A stretch of 64,000 bases of DNA from Rotaria socialis (taxonomy: Eukaryota > Rotifera > Eurotatoria > Philodinida > Philodinidae): positions 248,001 through 312,000 of the forward strand of contig CAJNYU010003776.1 of NCBI GenBank assembly GCA_905331475.1, read 5' to 3'. Below the pieces are notes generated by a model. It ran no database searches, had not been told where the DNA came from, and was given only the letters and a program-made list of their open reading frames with translations. How positions within the stretch are numbered: the stretch's first letter is position 1; every line of letters begins with the position of its first letter. This document shows positions 47,610 to 60,129 of this stretch, piece by piece. A program made the position numbers and the translations under genes.

Positions 47610-48933
47610 GAAAACAGTCACCATAGTCTTGATATATTGCTTCCCGCTATTCATAGGAGTCCAACAACTATAAGTTTCTTTTGTGGTCAGAATGAAAGAA
47701 TACATTTGTGAGTATCTTCATCCAATCTGAATCAGAAAACCTATTTAGAAAGAAGAATCCACAAGGATTGAAAACAATATATTGATATTTCAAAAAAATT
47801 ATCGATGCTCAAAACGTAAGAGCATTCGTCATTTTAAAGAATTGCAGTGCACTTTTGAGTACAATGCCTCCTGGGCATTATGTTTAGTTATATCCAGTTC
47901 AGAAGTAGCTCCCATGTGACGTAGACTTGAGTGCCACTAGATGAAAGCCGTCATGAGAAAATCGATATCAATATATTTAACAGCTACAGATTACTTATCA
48001 AAAATTTGAATCGTTCTTCCACGTGTTTACCATCAGACACTGACCAACATAGCGCGCTCATCTATATGATATCACGATAGAACGTTGTTCACAGCGAAAG
48101 GATTTTTCAGAATTCATGGTAGCAGTGAATCTAGGAATTTACCAAATTATTAGGCTTTGAACCTGGATGTGGGCAGAATCGTAGTCTGAAGGACAAAAAG
48201 ATGCTGAGTTATTCTTTTTTTACATATGCATGAATTAAGTCTTTCATTTCAAAATTTAACAAGCCACCAGTGTAGTTACCCACTATGATTGGACATGGCT
48301 TGTTATGTATCAATGAAGCGCCTAAATGCACCGCGCATTGACATATATTTACGTTCAACGGGTTGGATAAAAAAAAGAGATCGGTCTGCATGAACTATTA
48401 TTTAAGATTTCTAAAACACAATCTACTCACTGGCTCTAAAGATGCCTACCATCCAATAGCTATTTTCCATCGAATAACGCAGGGAAAAGTTCTAAAAACG
48501 TGTGCCTCTTAGATAACGGTTCGACTGAAATGAAGATAGTTACTGCAACGTATCTAATATTCAGAGATATCGATAACAGGATATTTCACTGAGTGAACAA
48601 TGATATCATTGTATTGAACTTTTTCTTTCGTAAAACTGCAACAGTTTTGATAACAACTGTTATGTCAGTACCAAGGTCAAACAATCAGACAATAAGATCT
48701 GAGTCAGCTCTTTTTGACCTAGGTAGAGACATCTCCTGACGTAACACGACCCTCTTTATCCCTCTATCATAGTTATGAGATGGAGCCTACCGCTGCCCGG
48801 AAAGCAGAAGGCGTTGATTCGATTCGATCGAAGGGCGATAATCCTTTTGTTCCGTTCTGTTGTCATACCATCACGTTGCTGTCTCGCTGATAACTGAGTT
48901 TAATAATATGAGAGAAAAGAATACATAACAACA
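47610..48933. other. 1.3 kb without a supported gene
   Basis: No motif-bearing exon. The sequence before 48934 contains a short upstream ATG frame (48908, six codons) ahead of the next gene. Confidence 0.4.
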
Positions 48934-50557
48934 ATGCTTTTGTTACCATCAGCATCAGCCTCAACCTCAACCTCAACCTCAACATCCACGTCAACCTCAA
49001 CATCAACAACAACTACAATAACATCGACAGCATCTAGAACAACAACTACAATAACATCGACAGCATCTAGAACAACAGCTACAATAACATCGACAGCATC
49101 TAGAACAACAACGACGACTACTATATCTACCAGTAAGTTATTAGAGGCTTGGCAGATAATTCTATTTTTTGAAAAACGATCAAATCATTTCCATTGAGCA
49201 TGCAGACGTGAATGGTATATGTCATAATTTGTCAAAACTGCAAGGAAATGTCATCGCCTAGGGTCTAATGTTGAACGTTTATTGATAAATATATGCAGAT
49301 TGTCGTTTTGGAAGAGTAACTTTCTGCACCTTTACTCGCCTCACGCGCATCTCTCAACTGAGATAAGTGCTTTTTTCGGTACTAGGCTGAAATATAACAC
49401 AAAAAAATGAGTAAATGTGTAAGATTCGTATTTCGATCGTATAGGAATTATGCTAATTAGAGTCCTTTAAAATAGGAATTTACTGTGGACTCGAAATCTA
49501 AAAAAATTGCTTCACAAATCTAAGGTAGCACGTCGAAATGTCTGTCGCGCTCTGTGGACTCGAAGGTCTATAGTGCGCTATTCTTTTGATGTTCTTCGAG
49601 TCTCGAAACTCGACACTCATTTTTGCACACGATTCGTCTTCTGCGCATAACTGAATAGTTGGTAGGTTTCATAATATCTCTTTATAAATCAAGAAGTTTA
49701 ACTGTGAGCTCAAATTTCCGAATAATATATCCACAACATATCTTGGTGTGCGTGGGTTCCCATGGTAAGACTTCTAAAATTTCACCCAAGAATCCATCTG
49801 TCACATATGAAATACTTATACTCATTTATTAGACATTTCGTTATACAACACGTAAAAACTGAAGGTTACTTTTCATTTTATTTAATAAAATGATCGCCTT
49901 TTTCCACAGCGTAACTGTAGCAAGTATGGAGGAGAGTGGATCCACCAATGAGGACACGAGCCACACTCACATCGATCAAGCGGGACGTACTAGGTTGAGT
50001 TTATTGTAATTTGTTCAACATGACTGTAGTAGATACAAATATTGTAATGAATTGGAAAGTATATCCCTTTTTCAGTTACGACAACAAATTCTTCATACTT
50101 GACACCATCAACAGCTCTCTGTAACAACACAACAGTGACATGTAAGCATAGCTGATGTTTTTTCCAATTCATAGAATGGTTCCATATGTATTTTGTTGAC
50201 TTAGCTTGTACTACAACAACATCTATTGTGGCCAGTTGTCAGAGTTATGAAGTATCGTGGAATAATCGCTGCTATTATCTAGACGGATCAGGTGGTAATT
50301 GCACAATTGGTTACAGTCGAGCAACAAATGCTGTTTTGGGATGCATAGCGACCCGATTTGCTAATAAAACATATCGAAGTACAATATCAAATAATTGCTG
50401 TGTTTGGGCGGCAGATACCTATGAATGTTATGGGCTTACCAGTAATTGTAATGCAGCTGGACCTTTTAGCGCAGGACCAGCATGGGCTGGTGGTGGTGGT
50501 TGCACTAATATACAACAGCGTTACTCTGCTCAATTAACATTTTGTGGTAGTAATTAG
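48934..50557 (+). CDS. secreted/surface protein: Thr-Ser-rich stalk plus Cys-rich C-terminal domain
   Basis: Three exons, 48934-49132, 50076-50141 and 50205-50557, have phase-1 junctions (ACC-A/TT; ACA-T/CT) and GT-AG borders, giving 205 residues. Exon 1 encodes a mucin-like stalk (STSTSTSTSTST, then ITSTASRTTT three times). The C-terminal domain is compact and Cys-rich: CQSYEVSWNNRCYYLDGSGG, NNCCVWAADTYECYGL, NCNAAGPFSAGP, LTFCGSN. I recall closely similar domains in many bdelloid proteins, but it has no assigned function; lectin-like or matrix roles are guesses. N-glycosylation sites (NKT, NNTT) fit an extracellular location. The N-terminus is short for a signal peptide, so an earlier exon may exist. 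Intact. Confidence 0.82.
49006..49110 (+). repeat. 33-bp in-frame minisatellite, about three copies
   Basis: Units beginning ACAACTACAATAACATCGAC repeat every 33 bp inside exon 1 and encode the ITSTASRTT(T/A)T stalk. In-frame length variation would change stalk length without breaking the gene. Confidence 0.85.
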
Positions 50558-51000
50558 TTAGATGAAAGCGTAACAAAATATATCTTTCTTTGAATTGAAC
50601 TTTGAAAAACCTTTTCATTAGCGATACTCTCTTAACATTCTATTTTAACCTTATATTCTATAATTCTAACTTTCTCATGGTGATAATCAGTTATCTTCTT
50701 TTTATTTGTTTCTAATTTTCTATATCTTTAATCATACAAGTGAAATAAAATATTCATAAAATAATCAGCTTTCGCTGTGTGTAAGTGTAATTCTCATTCT
50801 TTTTTTGCTAAAACTTATCGCAAGGCTTGTATCAATTGTGAAGGAAAGTTGGAGAATCTTGGTCGCGCTAATCACTGCTACCATCATTATCACATTTGGT
50901 ATGAAAAGTCAGAAGATTTGATTAGCTATTATTCGAACGCTTTCTTTCGAATGGTAGACGAGGACCATTCGAAATCATGTATTGGGTGAATATTATTATG

Positions 51001-51033
51001 CTGCGTGATCGTGATCAAATATCGATCACGCAG
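51001..51033. repeat. perfect 11-bp-stem hairpin
   Basis: CTGCGTGATCG and CGATCACGCAG are exact reverse complements with an 11-base loop. It immediately precedes a TGTGGG-type element. Confidence 0.75.
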
Positions 51034-51115
51034 TACACACCCGTACTCAAAACTGAGCGTAGGCGTGGGTGTTTCTATAATATATGCTGCACTCGCATCC
51101 ACACTCACCCTCAAG
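51034..51115. repeat. TGTGGG-type hairpin element
   Basis: Contains GCGTAGGCGTGGGTGT on the left and ATCCACACTCACCCTCAAG on the right; shares the CACCCTCAAG end with copies near 16866 and 19018. Confidence 0.6.
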
Positions 51116-51605
51116 AATTAAGAAGAGAAGCAGAAGAAGAAGAGCGATTCTCTTCTTATTTTCTTAATTCTTCACAGAAAGAGCAAGCAAAGAGTAAATA
51201 TGTAATTCAGTTGGAAGAGAAATCTACATTTACTATCTTATTCAAAAATGAACTTTCAATGGGTAAAACATACTAATTAAAATTACAATAGACAAATCTC
51301 GAAATGAATTGGACAATGGTTTATTTGTCTCCTATTGTTGGTTACGCTACTAACACCCTTTATGATGAAACTGAAGATTATGTGTGAGTTCTACATGTTT
51401 AGCCCTCTGGGACTACGCTGACAAGCTTTTATTTTAAAGTTTTATTAGGTAAAATGATGAAAGTTACAAATGATTTCAAACAGTAGAACATAAGTTTATG
51501 ATGAGAAAATAAAATACTGCTTTTTTAAGAGATGGCCACTTTAGAAACAGAAGCGATAGTGACCATCTCTGACTTTTTCAGTCTAAAATCAAAGTATAGA
51601 ATTGA

Positions 51606-52175
51606 TTATCCCAACAAGGCCAATTCTTTTTTGAGTTCTGTGCCAAATAAAAATTGTAAAGCTTTTGTTACTCTTTCTTCATTACTGTTCCAATAGCCAA
51701 AATCAAGCTTGGAATCGGTTTTTATCATTCGTATACATCTAGTATACCCGAAACACACTTTGATTTCTTTGCTTACAGATTGCTTTTCAAATAAAATTTG
51801 TGTTAAAACAGCTGATATTTTACCAGATTCATAACCAAATGAAATATTTTTTTCCATGTCACAGTCCTTAATGACCTTGAATAATGCTGCGATTTTGTTT
51901 CTAAGATTTTCTGGATAGTCACTAAATTTTTTATTAACATAATCTTCGAATTCTGCCTTGGCTAAGTCAAGTGGAAAAGTTGTCACTACAAGTCGACGAT
52001 CATAAATATCTTCTCCATGTGCTCCGCCTTTGTTTGACACGAACCATTCATAATCTTCCTTTTGTGCTAAAAATTGGTTCGCTTGGTTTACCAAATAGGA
52101 TGTAGGAGGGGTTGAATTACCCATCTGTTTAAAATACAGAAACAAAGAAATGAAAATTGTATGTGAAAATGTCAT
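51606..52175 (-). CDS. rotifer paralogue A (MGNSTPP family), 189 aa
   Basis: Intact frame from the ATG at 52175 (MTFSHTIFISLFLYFKQ, then MGNSTPPTSYLVNQANQF) to the stop at 51606. The sequence before MGNSTPP ends TTTTAAACAG, a good acceptor, so translation may really begin at the second Met (52124) after a 5' intron. The alternative is a signal-anchor-like N-terminus. The rest is soluble, charged and without a motif that I recognise (DRRLVVTTFP; VLTQILFEK; RVTKALQFLFG). A paralogue lies at 61768 on the other strand with nearly identical 5' flank and first ~30 codons but diverged body. Function unknown. Confidence 0.7.
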   Translation of the reverse strand: MTFSHTIFISLFLYFKQMGNSTPPTSYLVNQANQFLAQKEDYEWFVSNKGGAHGEDIYDRRLVVTTFPLDLAKAEFEDYVNKKFSDYPENLRNKIAALFKVIKDCDMEKNISFGYESGKISAVLTQILFEKQSVSKEIKVCFGYTRCIRMIKTDSKLDFGYWNSNEERVTKALQFLFGTELKKELALLG

Positions 52176-53299
52176 TAATATATTTCTGTAACTGGTGAAG
52201 AAGACAACTTATCTATGGGATAAATTTAAAAAAAAGAAAAATCCAACAGATATGCGGCCATTCAAGTATTAAGGCATCACTAAGAGGGGAAATATGGGTC
52301 TCCAAAAATTGACAGTCAGCCAATTTTTTGGTGATTTTAGCTGGAGATGCACTCTAAAAAAACTAGATATTCCACCAAACCTAAAAAGGATCTTCCGCAG
52401 GGCGCACGGAATGATCCTTTTCAGGTTTGGCAAAAACCCAAGTTCGGTACTGAACCATTTTGCAAAAGGATAAAAACAGTTGCGTACCAAAAGTTTTCGA
52501 TTACACCCAAGCAGAGGGAAATTCGGAATAATGTATTTAAACATTCAGTCGGGAACCACGACTGTGAGCCATTAACGTTCATTATAATGACGCATGCGTT
52601 GTGCCCATTGTGCAAAATTTTCATTTCATAATGTGAAAACGGCTGAAAACTGAAATTTTTGACGACTTTCAAACTCTAAAATGAAAATGTTTCAAAAAAG
52701 GACACAATAATGAGCTTTAATGACTCGTAGTCACGGCTACCGGCTGAGTGTTTAAATGAGTTATTCCAAATTTTTGTCTACTTGGGCACTATCTCATCAA
52801 CACAGAAAATAGTTCCAAAGATACAGTTGAATACGAAGTCTTTCCATAGTGCACTGAAACGACCTCCCACGTGTCTCAAATTTGGCCTCAATAGTATGAA
52901 AACAATAACCACTCACTAAATTCACTGCACAATAATTATCGATTCGTTGTTTTTCCAACTACCAACTAGTTGTACTTTCCAAACGCACAATGCATGTTTC
53001 ACTTTCAGCATTTATTCAGTCTAAAACAGAGAAATAAACGAATTGATTGTGAGTGAAATTATTCAGCTTACTTATTGTTTGAAATTTCCCAGCGAAACGC
53101 CAAGTATGATTGAACTGATTTAATATACAGAGATTTACCACAACGCGACTTATTTACGATTTCTCTGTTTCCGTACAATAACCCTCATAAAGGAACCACT
53201 GAGTTTCTATCATGCCGTTTAACAAAAGCCATACTGTCGTAGATACTTCACAGATTTATTCACGGAAGATAAAGATAATCGATAAGCCCATAATCGTCG
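52176..53299. other. 5' flank of paralogue A; hairpin 52374-52443
   Basis: The first ~85 bp upstream of the ATG are almost identical to the flank of the paralogue at 61768. No gene recognised. Confidence 0.45.
52374..52443. repeat. imperfect hairpin, about 24-bp arms
   Basis: CCAAACCTAAAAAGGATCTT and the reverse complement of GATCCTTTTCAGGTTTGG form the arms around a GC-rich centre (GCAGGGCGCACGG). Confidence 0.6.
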
Positions 53300-54710
53300 A
53301 TTTTATCAACAATATCTTAGAGTAATAGCATAATCATGAATATCACCTATGATAGAAAAAAAAAGAAATTAGTGCATATTCTTGCTTTAATTGTTATAAT
53401 CATACCTGAAAATTATCGTGATGAACTAGAGTAAAGATAGAGAAACTAGATTTATGCATACTGTTTGATATTATAAAATTAATGATACCTGCGACTTATG
53501 ATGATAACTTCAATCTAAGATAGAAAAAGCAATTCATTTAATTCATTTACAGTTCTTAAATATTACTGAAGAAAATAGTATCAGAGAGCTATGATAATGA
53601 GTTTGACTTGAGATAAAAAAAAAGATTAATCTACGCTGGTTAATCTATTACAATGATCATACCTGACAATTATGATGATCAATTCAATCTAGGATAGAAA
53701 AAGAAATTTAGTAGTGTTCTTCAATTTCATTAAAATGGTCATATAGTACCTGTGATTTCCGTCGATGACACTCCTCTAGAAAGAGAACGAGAAGTTAAGC
53801 CATGGCAAATTTCATTCTAATACCCCACAAGTGAGAATAAGATGATGCAATTACATGAAAGTTTCAAAAAGACAACGCATTACCGTTATATTCATTTTCA
53901 TGCTGATAAATTGGAACTGTGATCTATGATGATGAACTTGGCATCAGATAAAGAAAGTAAAATCATTCTAAGTGTTGTATGTCTTCCTGATAACTGAACC
54001 TGTGATTTCTGATGGTGAATTCAATCTAGGATAGAAAAAGAAATTTTATTATCCTTATTTGATTCGATTGCAATAATAGTACTTGAAAATGATGTTGATG
54101 AACTTGACTAATAGGAAAACGAAACTTAATCATCATTTTGAGTTTTCTTACAAGTTCACACCTGGCAATTATGATAATGAACTTGATCTGAAATTGAGAA
54201 AGCAAATACATTCATGTTCTTCAATATTATTACAACAATCGTACCAGGGACCTACTATGATATACTTCATCTAAGATAGAAAACGAAATATTTTCAATCT
54301 CTGTGAATTTTATGGCAAATAACCCCCGAAAATCCTTGTGATCAGCTTGTTCTAAGACAAAAGCACACACCATTCGTTTTGAATATTATTCCAGTAATAG
54401 TAGTAGAACATGATGATGATGATGATGATGAACGTGATCTACGACAAAAAGAAATAATTAGCTCATTCGTTGTTTTTGAATATTATGAGAATAATTATAC
54501 CTGAAAATTTGAGACTGCACTTGAATGAAGATAGAAAAAAATAGATTCGTTCACGTTGTTTAATTTGATTGTAGTAATCATAGATGTGACTTGTGATGAA
54601 TAGTTCCAAGTTAAGTAAGGTATAGAAAAAAATTCATTCATGTTCTTCAAATTGATAAGAACGATTCTAGTTGATAGTTATGATAGTGAATTTGATTTAC
54701 TTTCAACAAA
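53300..54710 (-). repeat. about 16 degenerate copies of an 85-bp unit with splice-like borders
   Basis: Units recur every 80-92 bp. On the minus strand a typical unit is TTTTTCTATCCTAG, then 26 bases such as ATTGAATTCACCATCAGAAA plus TCACAG, then GTATNATT and about 55 AT-rich bases. The 26-base segment is bounded by AG and GT in most units, resembling a microexon/intron series. Twenty-six is not a multiple of three and several borders are mutated. It may be a decayed exon array or a satellite that merely looks like one. Confidence 0.7.
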
Positions 54711-56084
54711 CGAATTTTAGAATATTGTCTTTTTGGATTTTATCCAATTAGCGACACTAGAGTAATTTGATATTTGGTCGATCATCTATACTGTAAAGTA
54801 GAAAATAATTTATTGAGTATAATAAAAAATATTCTTGGGAAATCCATAAGAATTCGTCGATAAATCTCTACTTTCTGCAAAGTATAACATTTTCGAAGAT
54901 AGAAAATCGAAAGTGAATTCGTATGTACTTTTCTAGAAATTCGCATTTTATTTAGCAATTAGAGTATTTTGTAGAAGTTTGAAATTCAATTTTTATTTTC
55001 ATTCCATGATGATGGTTGAACACAACAAATAAATATCGAGTAATATGTTCCATAAAACATCATAAATAAGAAAAATATGAGGATCTGAATATAAGATAAA
55101 ACTTATTAACTAGAAAATATTCCTTCAGAAATCAATAAAGAGAAAAAATGTAACTATTTAAAAACATTGTGATCAGAAAAAAGGACGCAAAACACGATTC
55201 TCACGTTTAAGCATAAAAATACTATGTAAAAGTTAAAATGCAGGTTGAAAAACATGAAAGGTTAAAAATATCGATTCTATACTCAGAAAATTCTCTTTCT
55301 AAGATTCTTATGAATCATAAGAAATAAATTGCCATAAGTGCTTGTTCATACAAAATGGAGCAACTCATGTGGTATCTGAAAAAAAAATTTATCAACTGGC
55401 TACAGCTGTTGGACGAAATAATGAATACACAATACTATCGACTGGTTTATATACATGGCCAAACAGGGACTTTATAGCTGCGATTGCTCAAACAATTATT
55501 CAAAAATCAGTAACTGATTTCTGAGTTCTTGTAGAATATAAATTGACTTTTTAGAAAATTCGACTTGATTTTTCAGTATCTTGAAAAACAATTTTCCCAG
55601 AAAATCAGATTGCAACGCTATTTACTGGACCATTAAACATTTTCTGAATATTCAAAATTTAACGAATGAATCATAAAATTTTGTAAAATGTTTTAGTTTA
55701 TTTAAGGTCCCCTTTCTACAAAATAGAATTTAAATAAAACTTACAGTGTCGCATGAATTTTTGAGGGTCCAGTGAATTGCCTATGAAAAGTGCAATCTTT
55801 TTATTTTACATTTTACATCAGTATGGAAAACGGATACGAGATTTTTACTCTCGATGTCTTGACCAGAAAAGATCTATTCATTATCTTGACTGAATCGCTA
55901 GATTTGTTCTTGGAAATTGGTTTTACTGATTTTTTAATCTTCTCTAAAAGTGAATATTCTTTATTGAGTCATTTACTGCAGGTAACCTTGAAGCATTTGT
56001 TATTTATGAAAAATCATAAAAACCTATGTACACAAATAAAAACCGCTTATGGTTTTGCACGAAGTGCATGGAACCTAACAATGC
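54711..56084. other. no supported gene
   Basis: Frames at 55342-55524 and 55790-56098 are coding-like but lack ATG starts, splice partners or motifs that I recognise. Confidence 0.35.
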
Positions 56085-56400
56085 TTTACCCAGGTTAATG
56101 ATTCCGGGCTACGGAACCGACCGGGAACGGCGTTATTTCCCGCTACTTCCGGTGATTTCCAACAACATTCCAACCGGAAACTGACCGGAAAACTATCCGG
56201 AAGTTGGAAGCAGTATTCCGTTTGGTAATCACCGTATTGTAACCGGGGGGATTCCGTACTATTCCCGCCACCGTAACCATTAGGAAAAATTACCGGAACC
56301 GACCCGTGATCACACGGAATACTATCGGAACACGCCACGGAACTAACGAAATCCGACCGATTCCACCCGGGAAAATTCCGGAAGTTCCAATCTTTTTGAG
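56085..56400 (+). repeat. CCGG-rich dispersed repeat, left copy
   Basis: Starts TTACCCAGGTTAA and is packed with TCCGG, CCGGAA and GGAACCG words. The reverse complement of the same 13-mer closes a similar block at 60437-60449. Confidence 0.65.
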
Positions 56401-56419
56401 ATCTCTCGCATATTTCCAG

Positions 56420-57514
56420 ACACTACCACACCTGCTCATCCTTGGTCGCACCACCAAGAAACAAAATTACCAGCCACCTTCACCAATGCCAAAACCCTCC
56501 CGTACCGCTTCACGATCATCCACTCAATCATACCACCCCCGAAGCGATCCAGAGCTCACCACTGAAGACTTTAAGTATTTCGAAAACTTCTTCCTCGAAA
56601 TCAATGGGGAAAGACGCTCAAAGGTCTTTTTAATCCATTACCTTCCAATTGAGCTATGTGAAAGTAGCATTCATTCACTTTTATCGAAAAGGATCCTTAA
56701 AGATCCTTTTCAGTCAATCCCTCGTATGTGATGTTTTTGTAGTCTTATTGATTTTTTTTTGCAAATAGAAGAATCGTCAAAGGGCTTTCTTGGTGAATGA
56801 CGAGGAATGAGACCTCAAAATACCTGAAATAAGTATTATTGAATAAGAAGGATCTTTAAGGATCCTTTTATATGAAATGCAATGAATCGGAGTCTGAACT
56901 ATCTTCAATGGAAGATATTGACTCAGAAGTTATATTTCAGATGTTTTAATTTCAAACAGTGTGAATGAGATCGTTTAGTATCTTTATCGAGAGTTATTAT
57001 GCGAGAAGGAGCTTTGAATGACTTTACCTTTGAAATGTTAATAATTATGCTTCGTTATTCATGATAGAAGTGCATTTGATCTATATAATATTGAAGTAGA
57101 TATATTGGGACTAATGTTTGCTGGTGAATAAATAATGGTGAATAAAGATTAGGATGAAAAATGTGTGAATTTCGGGTGTTTTATGGAGTGTCATATATGC
57201 AGCTGTTAGTGTAAAATACAATGGTGAATTGATAATCAGCAGAACAAATCAGTTGAATTTATCTGCATTAAATTGTCACTATCGAATTTACAACACTTAA
57301 GCTTGAAACAGTTATGTTCGACAAGAATTTGCTTAGTTGTTACCGTGTGAGATCCTTTTTTTCTCTTAATGAGAAAGACCTTAAAATACCCCAATTAATG
57401 TTTAATTAGCCAGAAAGAACGCCGAAGATCATGAATGGGCAGTGCAAATTGTTGAAGAGATAAGCGGGAATAATATTGATGAAAATCAGTATGAAAATAT
57501 ACAAGTTTTCTATC
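56420..57514 (+). CDS. possible two-exon fragment of an unknown gene
   Basis: Candidate exon A (56420-56623, after TATTTCCAG) reads PPSPMPKPSRTASRSSTQSY and DPELTTEDFKYFENFFLE, a Pro/Ser-rich linker followed by an acidic-aromatic stretch. Candidate exon B (57410-57514, after TTTAATTAG, donor GTAAGT) reads NAEDHEWAVQIVEEISGNNI. The segments have coding composition, but intron phases between them were not reconciled, no start was found and no family is recognised. They may belong to different genes or a decayed transposon. Confidence 0.25.
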
Positions 57515-59471
57515 GTAAGTAAAGTTGCTTATATAGAGATATTTCGGCTGAACAAATCAGTGATTGAATAGCATGCACACAGAACCGGACCATTTCTAAT
57601 TGTGACTCTTTTTAATAATCGAATCGCTAACATTATAATCTGCGACAAAAAGATACAATACTTTATAGTTTAGTGTGCATTGCCCAAGATCTTTCGCCTA
57701 AAACCCATCGAGAAAGAATTTCAATTGCCTCAAGTAAAAGGTATAAGAGGAGAAGAAACAAAAAATACGATGAATTTTACGAACTTTGTTTTTAGCAGGT
57801 GTTAGTATAGGATTGAGGAGACTGTTTTAAAATGTTTTTTCCGTCAGTGTGCTCATGTGGTGAACTGCTACGTGAGCATGTAATTAATTGAAATACACAT
57901 CGATTATTCGATCGAAGATCTATCACCGATGTTTCTTAAAAGGAGATCACATATACTTCAGTCTTTCGGTGTCTATGTATGCGATCAAATGTATTTTTCG
58001 ATTTAGAGTCAGTCAGGAAGAGGATATATTAGTGTTTACCCTAGTCGAACTTTTTTTTGCAAGCGCATGCAATTATTGACTTTCTTGATCAAGAAGTCAA
58101 GAACTATGGACACATCTTGAGCTCAAGTCTTGGCAAGCGCATGAATAAAAAAGTTTGACTAGGGTAGCAATAAATATATGATCCTTGTTTGTTTGTGAAA
58201 GGGCGTAGATAAACGCGCAAGTTGAACCCTCATTACCATCTATGTTCTGAATTGCGAAGTGGGTTAAGAGTTTTTGCTTTACTTTTAGTTATGAATTGGG
58301 AAAGATGTTTGTCTACAGCAGTACGTCTAATAGAACTATTTTAATTTTTTCAAACAAGAGTTCAATTTCCTAATTAGCGAATCATATATATGAGTGTAGT
58401 AGTCCGCAGTCAACGAATACTAAATAGTACGACAGCAATTTAAAATGCTGCGCAAGAAAGTGGATTTTCGTTTATTTTGCATATCTGTTATGGAATGATT
58501 TTATAAGCTCTGAGTGAGACGCAAATAGGACATTTTAATTGTGGAGTCTTTTGTCATATTTGTTTCCCTATGACTGAGTCTATTCTGAATGGGGTGAGTG
58601 GAATAAAGATTTTCTCAGGTCAATTCAAATGACTTCAAATTTTTGTTAATCTTTCTTGAGATATTTCGCAAGATATTTCTTTGAAATTGATTTGAAAGAT
58701 GCTCAAAATTCTCACATGTAACTCATCTGGTAAGCGGACAAAGTATTTGCTGCTGTATTGCCAATGATTTAAACCATAATGATGATGAACTGGACACATA
58801 ACTACTGCTAGTTGAACTTTTATTGTGATATTAATTGATTTTCGATCCATATTACTACTAAAAGTGTTACAACTAGAATAAACTAGCTATGTTGATGTGT
58901 GCTGTTCAATTTATAGGACCAATGACATCTATTTCTGAATAGTCCGCGTTATGTAATCTGATTAACCTAGCTGTTTTTGATACTTACTGTTAGCGAAAGG
59001 TAGAAATATCACGATATATAAAGAAATCATAAAAAGTCTTGAAAAATGATACAAAAATTTTACGCAATTCTGAAATGTTTTTCGAATACTGGTGAAAGTT
59101 CTTGAAAGTCTTCATTGTCATTGCAAAGACATCTGGATAGCTTCGAGTTCGTTATACCCTTAAGAGACTTCCTAAATGATAATTCACTTTCGGTAACATA
59201 TTGCTTGAATATATAGAAAAAAATATTTCAGTCAAGATACAGTGGATTACATACAGTGTGATTTGCATAGCGCTTTAATGTGTAACAGCATCACATATAT
59301 GCAGGTGAGAACCAAAATAAAACAAAACATATATGTATTTCCGAATTTTTGTGTTTCGAAATATTTCAACTGCTTTTCTACATTTTTCAATGTATTTCGA
59401 AATCCTTAGAAAGCCATGAAAATGTGTAAAATACCACAAATCAGTCAGGTTGTATATAGACGTAAGGACGT
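57515..59471. other. no supported gene; one palindromic element
   Basis: Contains the inverted repeat at 58028-58185. Frame 58635-58850 (minus, ATG start, 71 codons) shows no motif. Confidence 0.4.
58028..58185. repeat. nested palindrome, MITE-like
   Basis: TACCCTAGTCGAACTTTTTT and, 100 bp on, the reverse-complement-like AAAAAAGTTTGACTAGGGTA flank a central near-perfect palindrome (GACTTTCTTGATCAAGAAGT). GCAAGCGCATG also appears twice as a direct repeat within it. Confidence 0.55.
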
Positions 59472-60061
59472 NNNNNNNNNNNNNNNNNNNNNNNNNNNNN
59501 NNNNNNNNNNNNNNNNNNNNNNNNNNNNNNNNNNNNNNNNNNNNNNNNNNNNNNNNNNNNNNNNNNNNNNNNNNNNNNNNNNNNNNNNNNNNNNNNNNNN
59601 NNNNNNNNNNNNNNNNNNNNNNNNNNNNNNNNNNNNNNNNNNNNNNNNNNNNNNNNNNNNNNNNNNNNNNNNNNNNNNNNNNNNNNNNNNNNNNNNNNNN
59701 NNNNNNNNNNNNNNNNNNNNNNNNNNNNNNNNNNNNNNNNNNNNNNNNNNNNNNNNNNNNNNNNNNNNNNNNNNNNNNNNNNNNNNNNNNNNNNNNNNNN
59801 NNNNNNNNNNNNNNNNNNNNNNNNNNNNNNNNNNNNNNNNNNNNNNNNNNNNNNNNNNNNNNNNNNNNNNNNNNNNNNNNNNNNNNNNNNNNNNNNNNNN
59901 NNNNNNNNNNNNNNNNNNNNNNNNNNNNNNNNNNNNNNNNNNNNNNNNNNNNNNNNNNNNNNNNNNNNNNNNNNNNNNNNNNNNNNNNNNNNNNNNNNNN
60001 NNNNNNNNNNNNNNNNNNNNNNNNNNNNNNNNNNNNNNNNNNNNNNNNNNNNNNNNNNNNN
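59472..60061. other. assembly gap (590 N)
   Basis: Run of N; nothing can be said about its content. Frames spanning it are meaningless. Confidence 1.
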
Positions 60062-60129
60062 ATATTTGCTTATCGTTGAAATTCACAATTTTTTTTGCAA
60101 TTAGAAAGAGCAAGTATCGAATAATTCCT

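Larger units (their letters stand above)
50558..51605. other. about 1 kb without a supported gene
   Basis: A plus-strand frame 50777-50989 has Cys/His pairs (CKCNSHSFF, CINCEGK) but starts at a non-ATG codon and was not assigned. 51001-51033 and 51034-51115 hold two hairpins. Confidence 0.35.

Noticed and set aside
48760-48850. Possible tRNA (GATTCGATTCGATC resembling a B box)
   Set aside because: No matching A box or acceptor-stem pairing could be drawn.
53300-54710. CRISPR-like array
   Set aside because: Units are degenerate along their full length with no invariant repeat and unique spacers, and the genome is eukaryotic.
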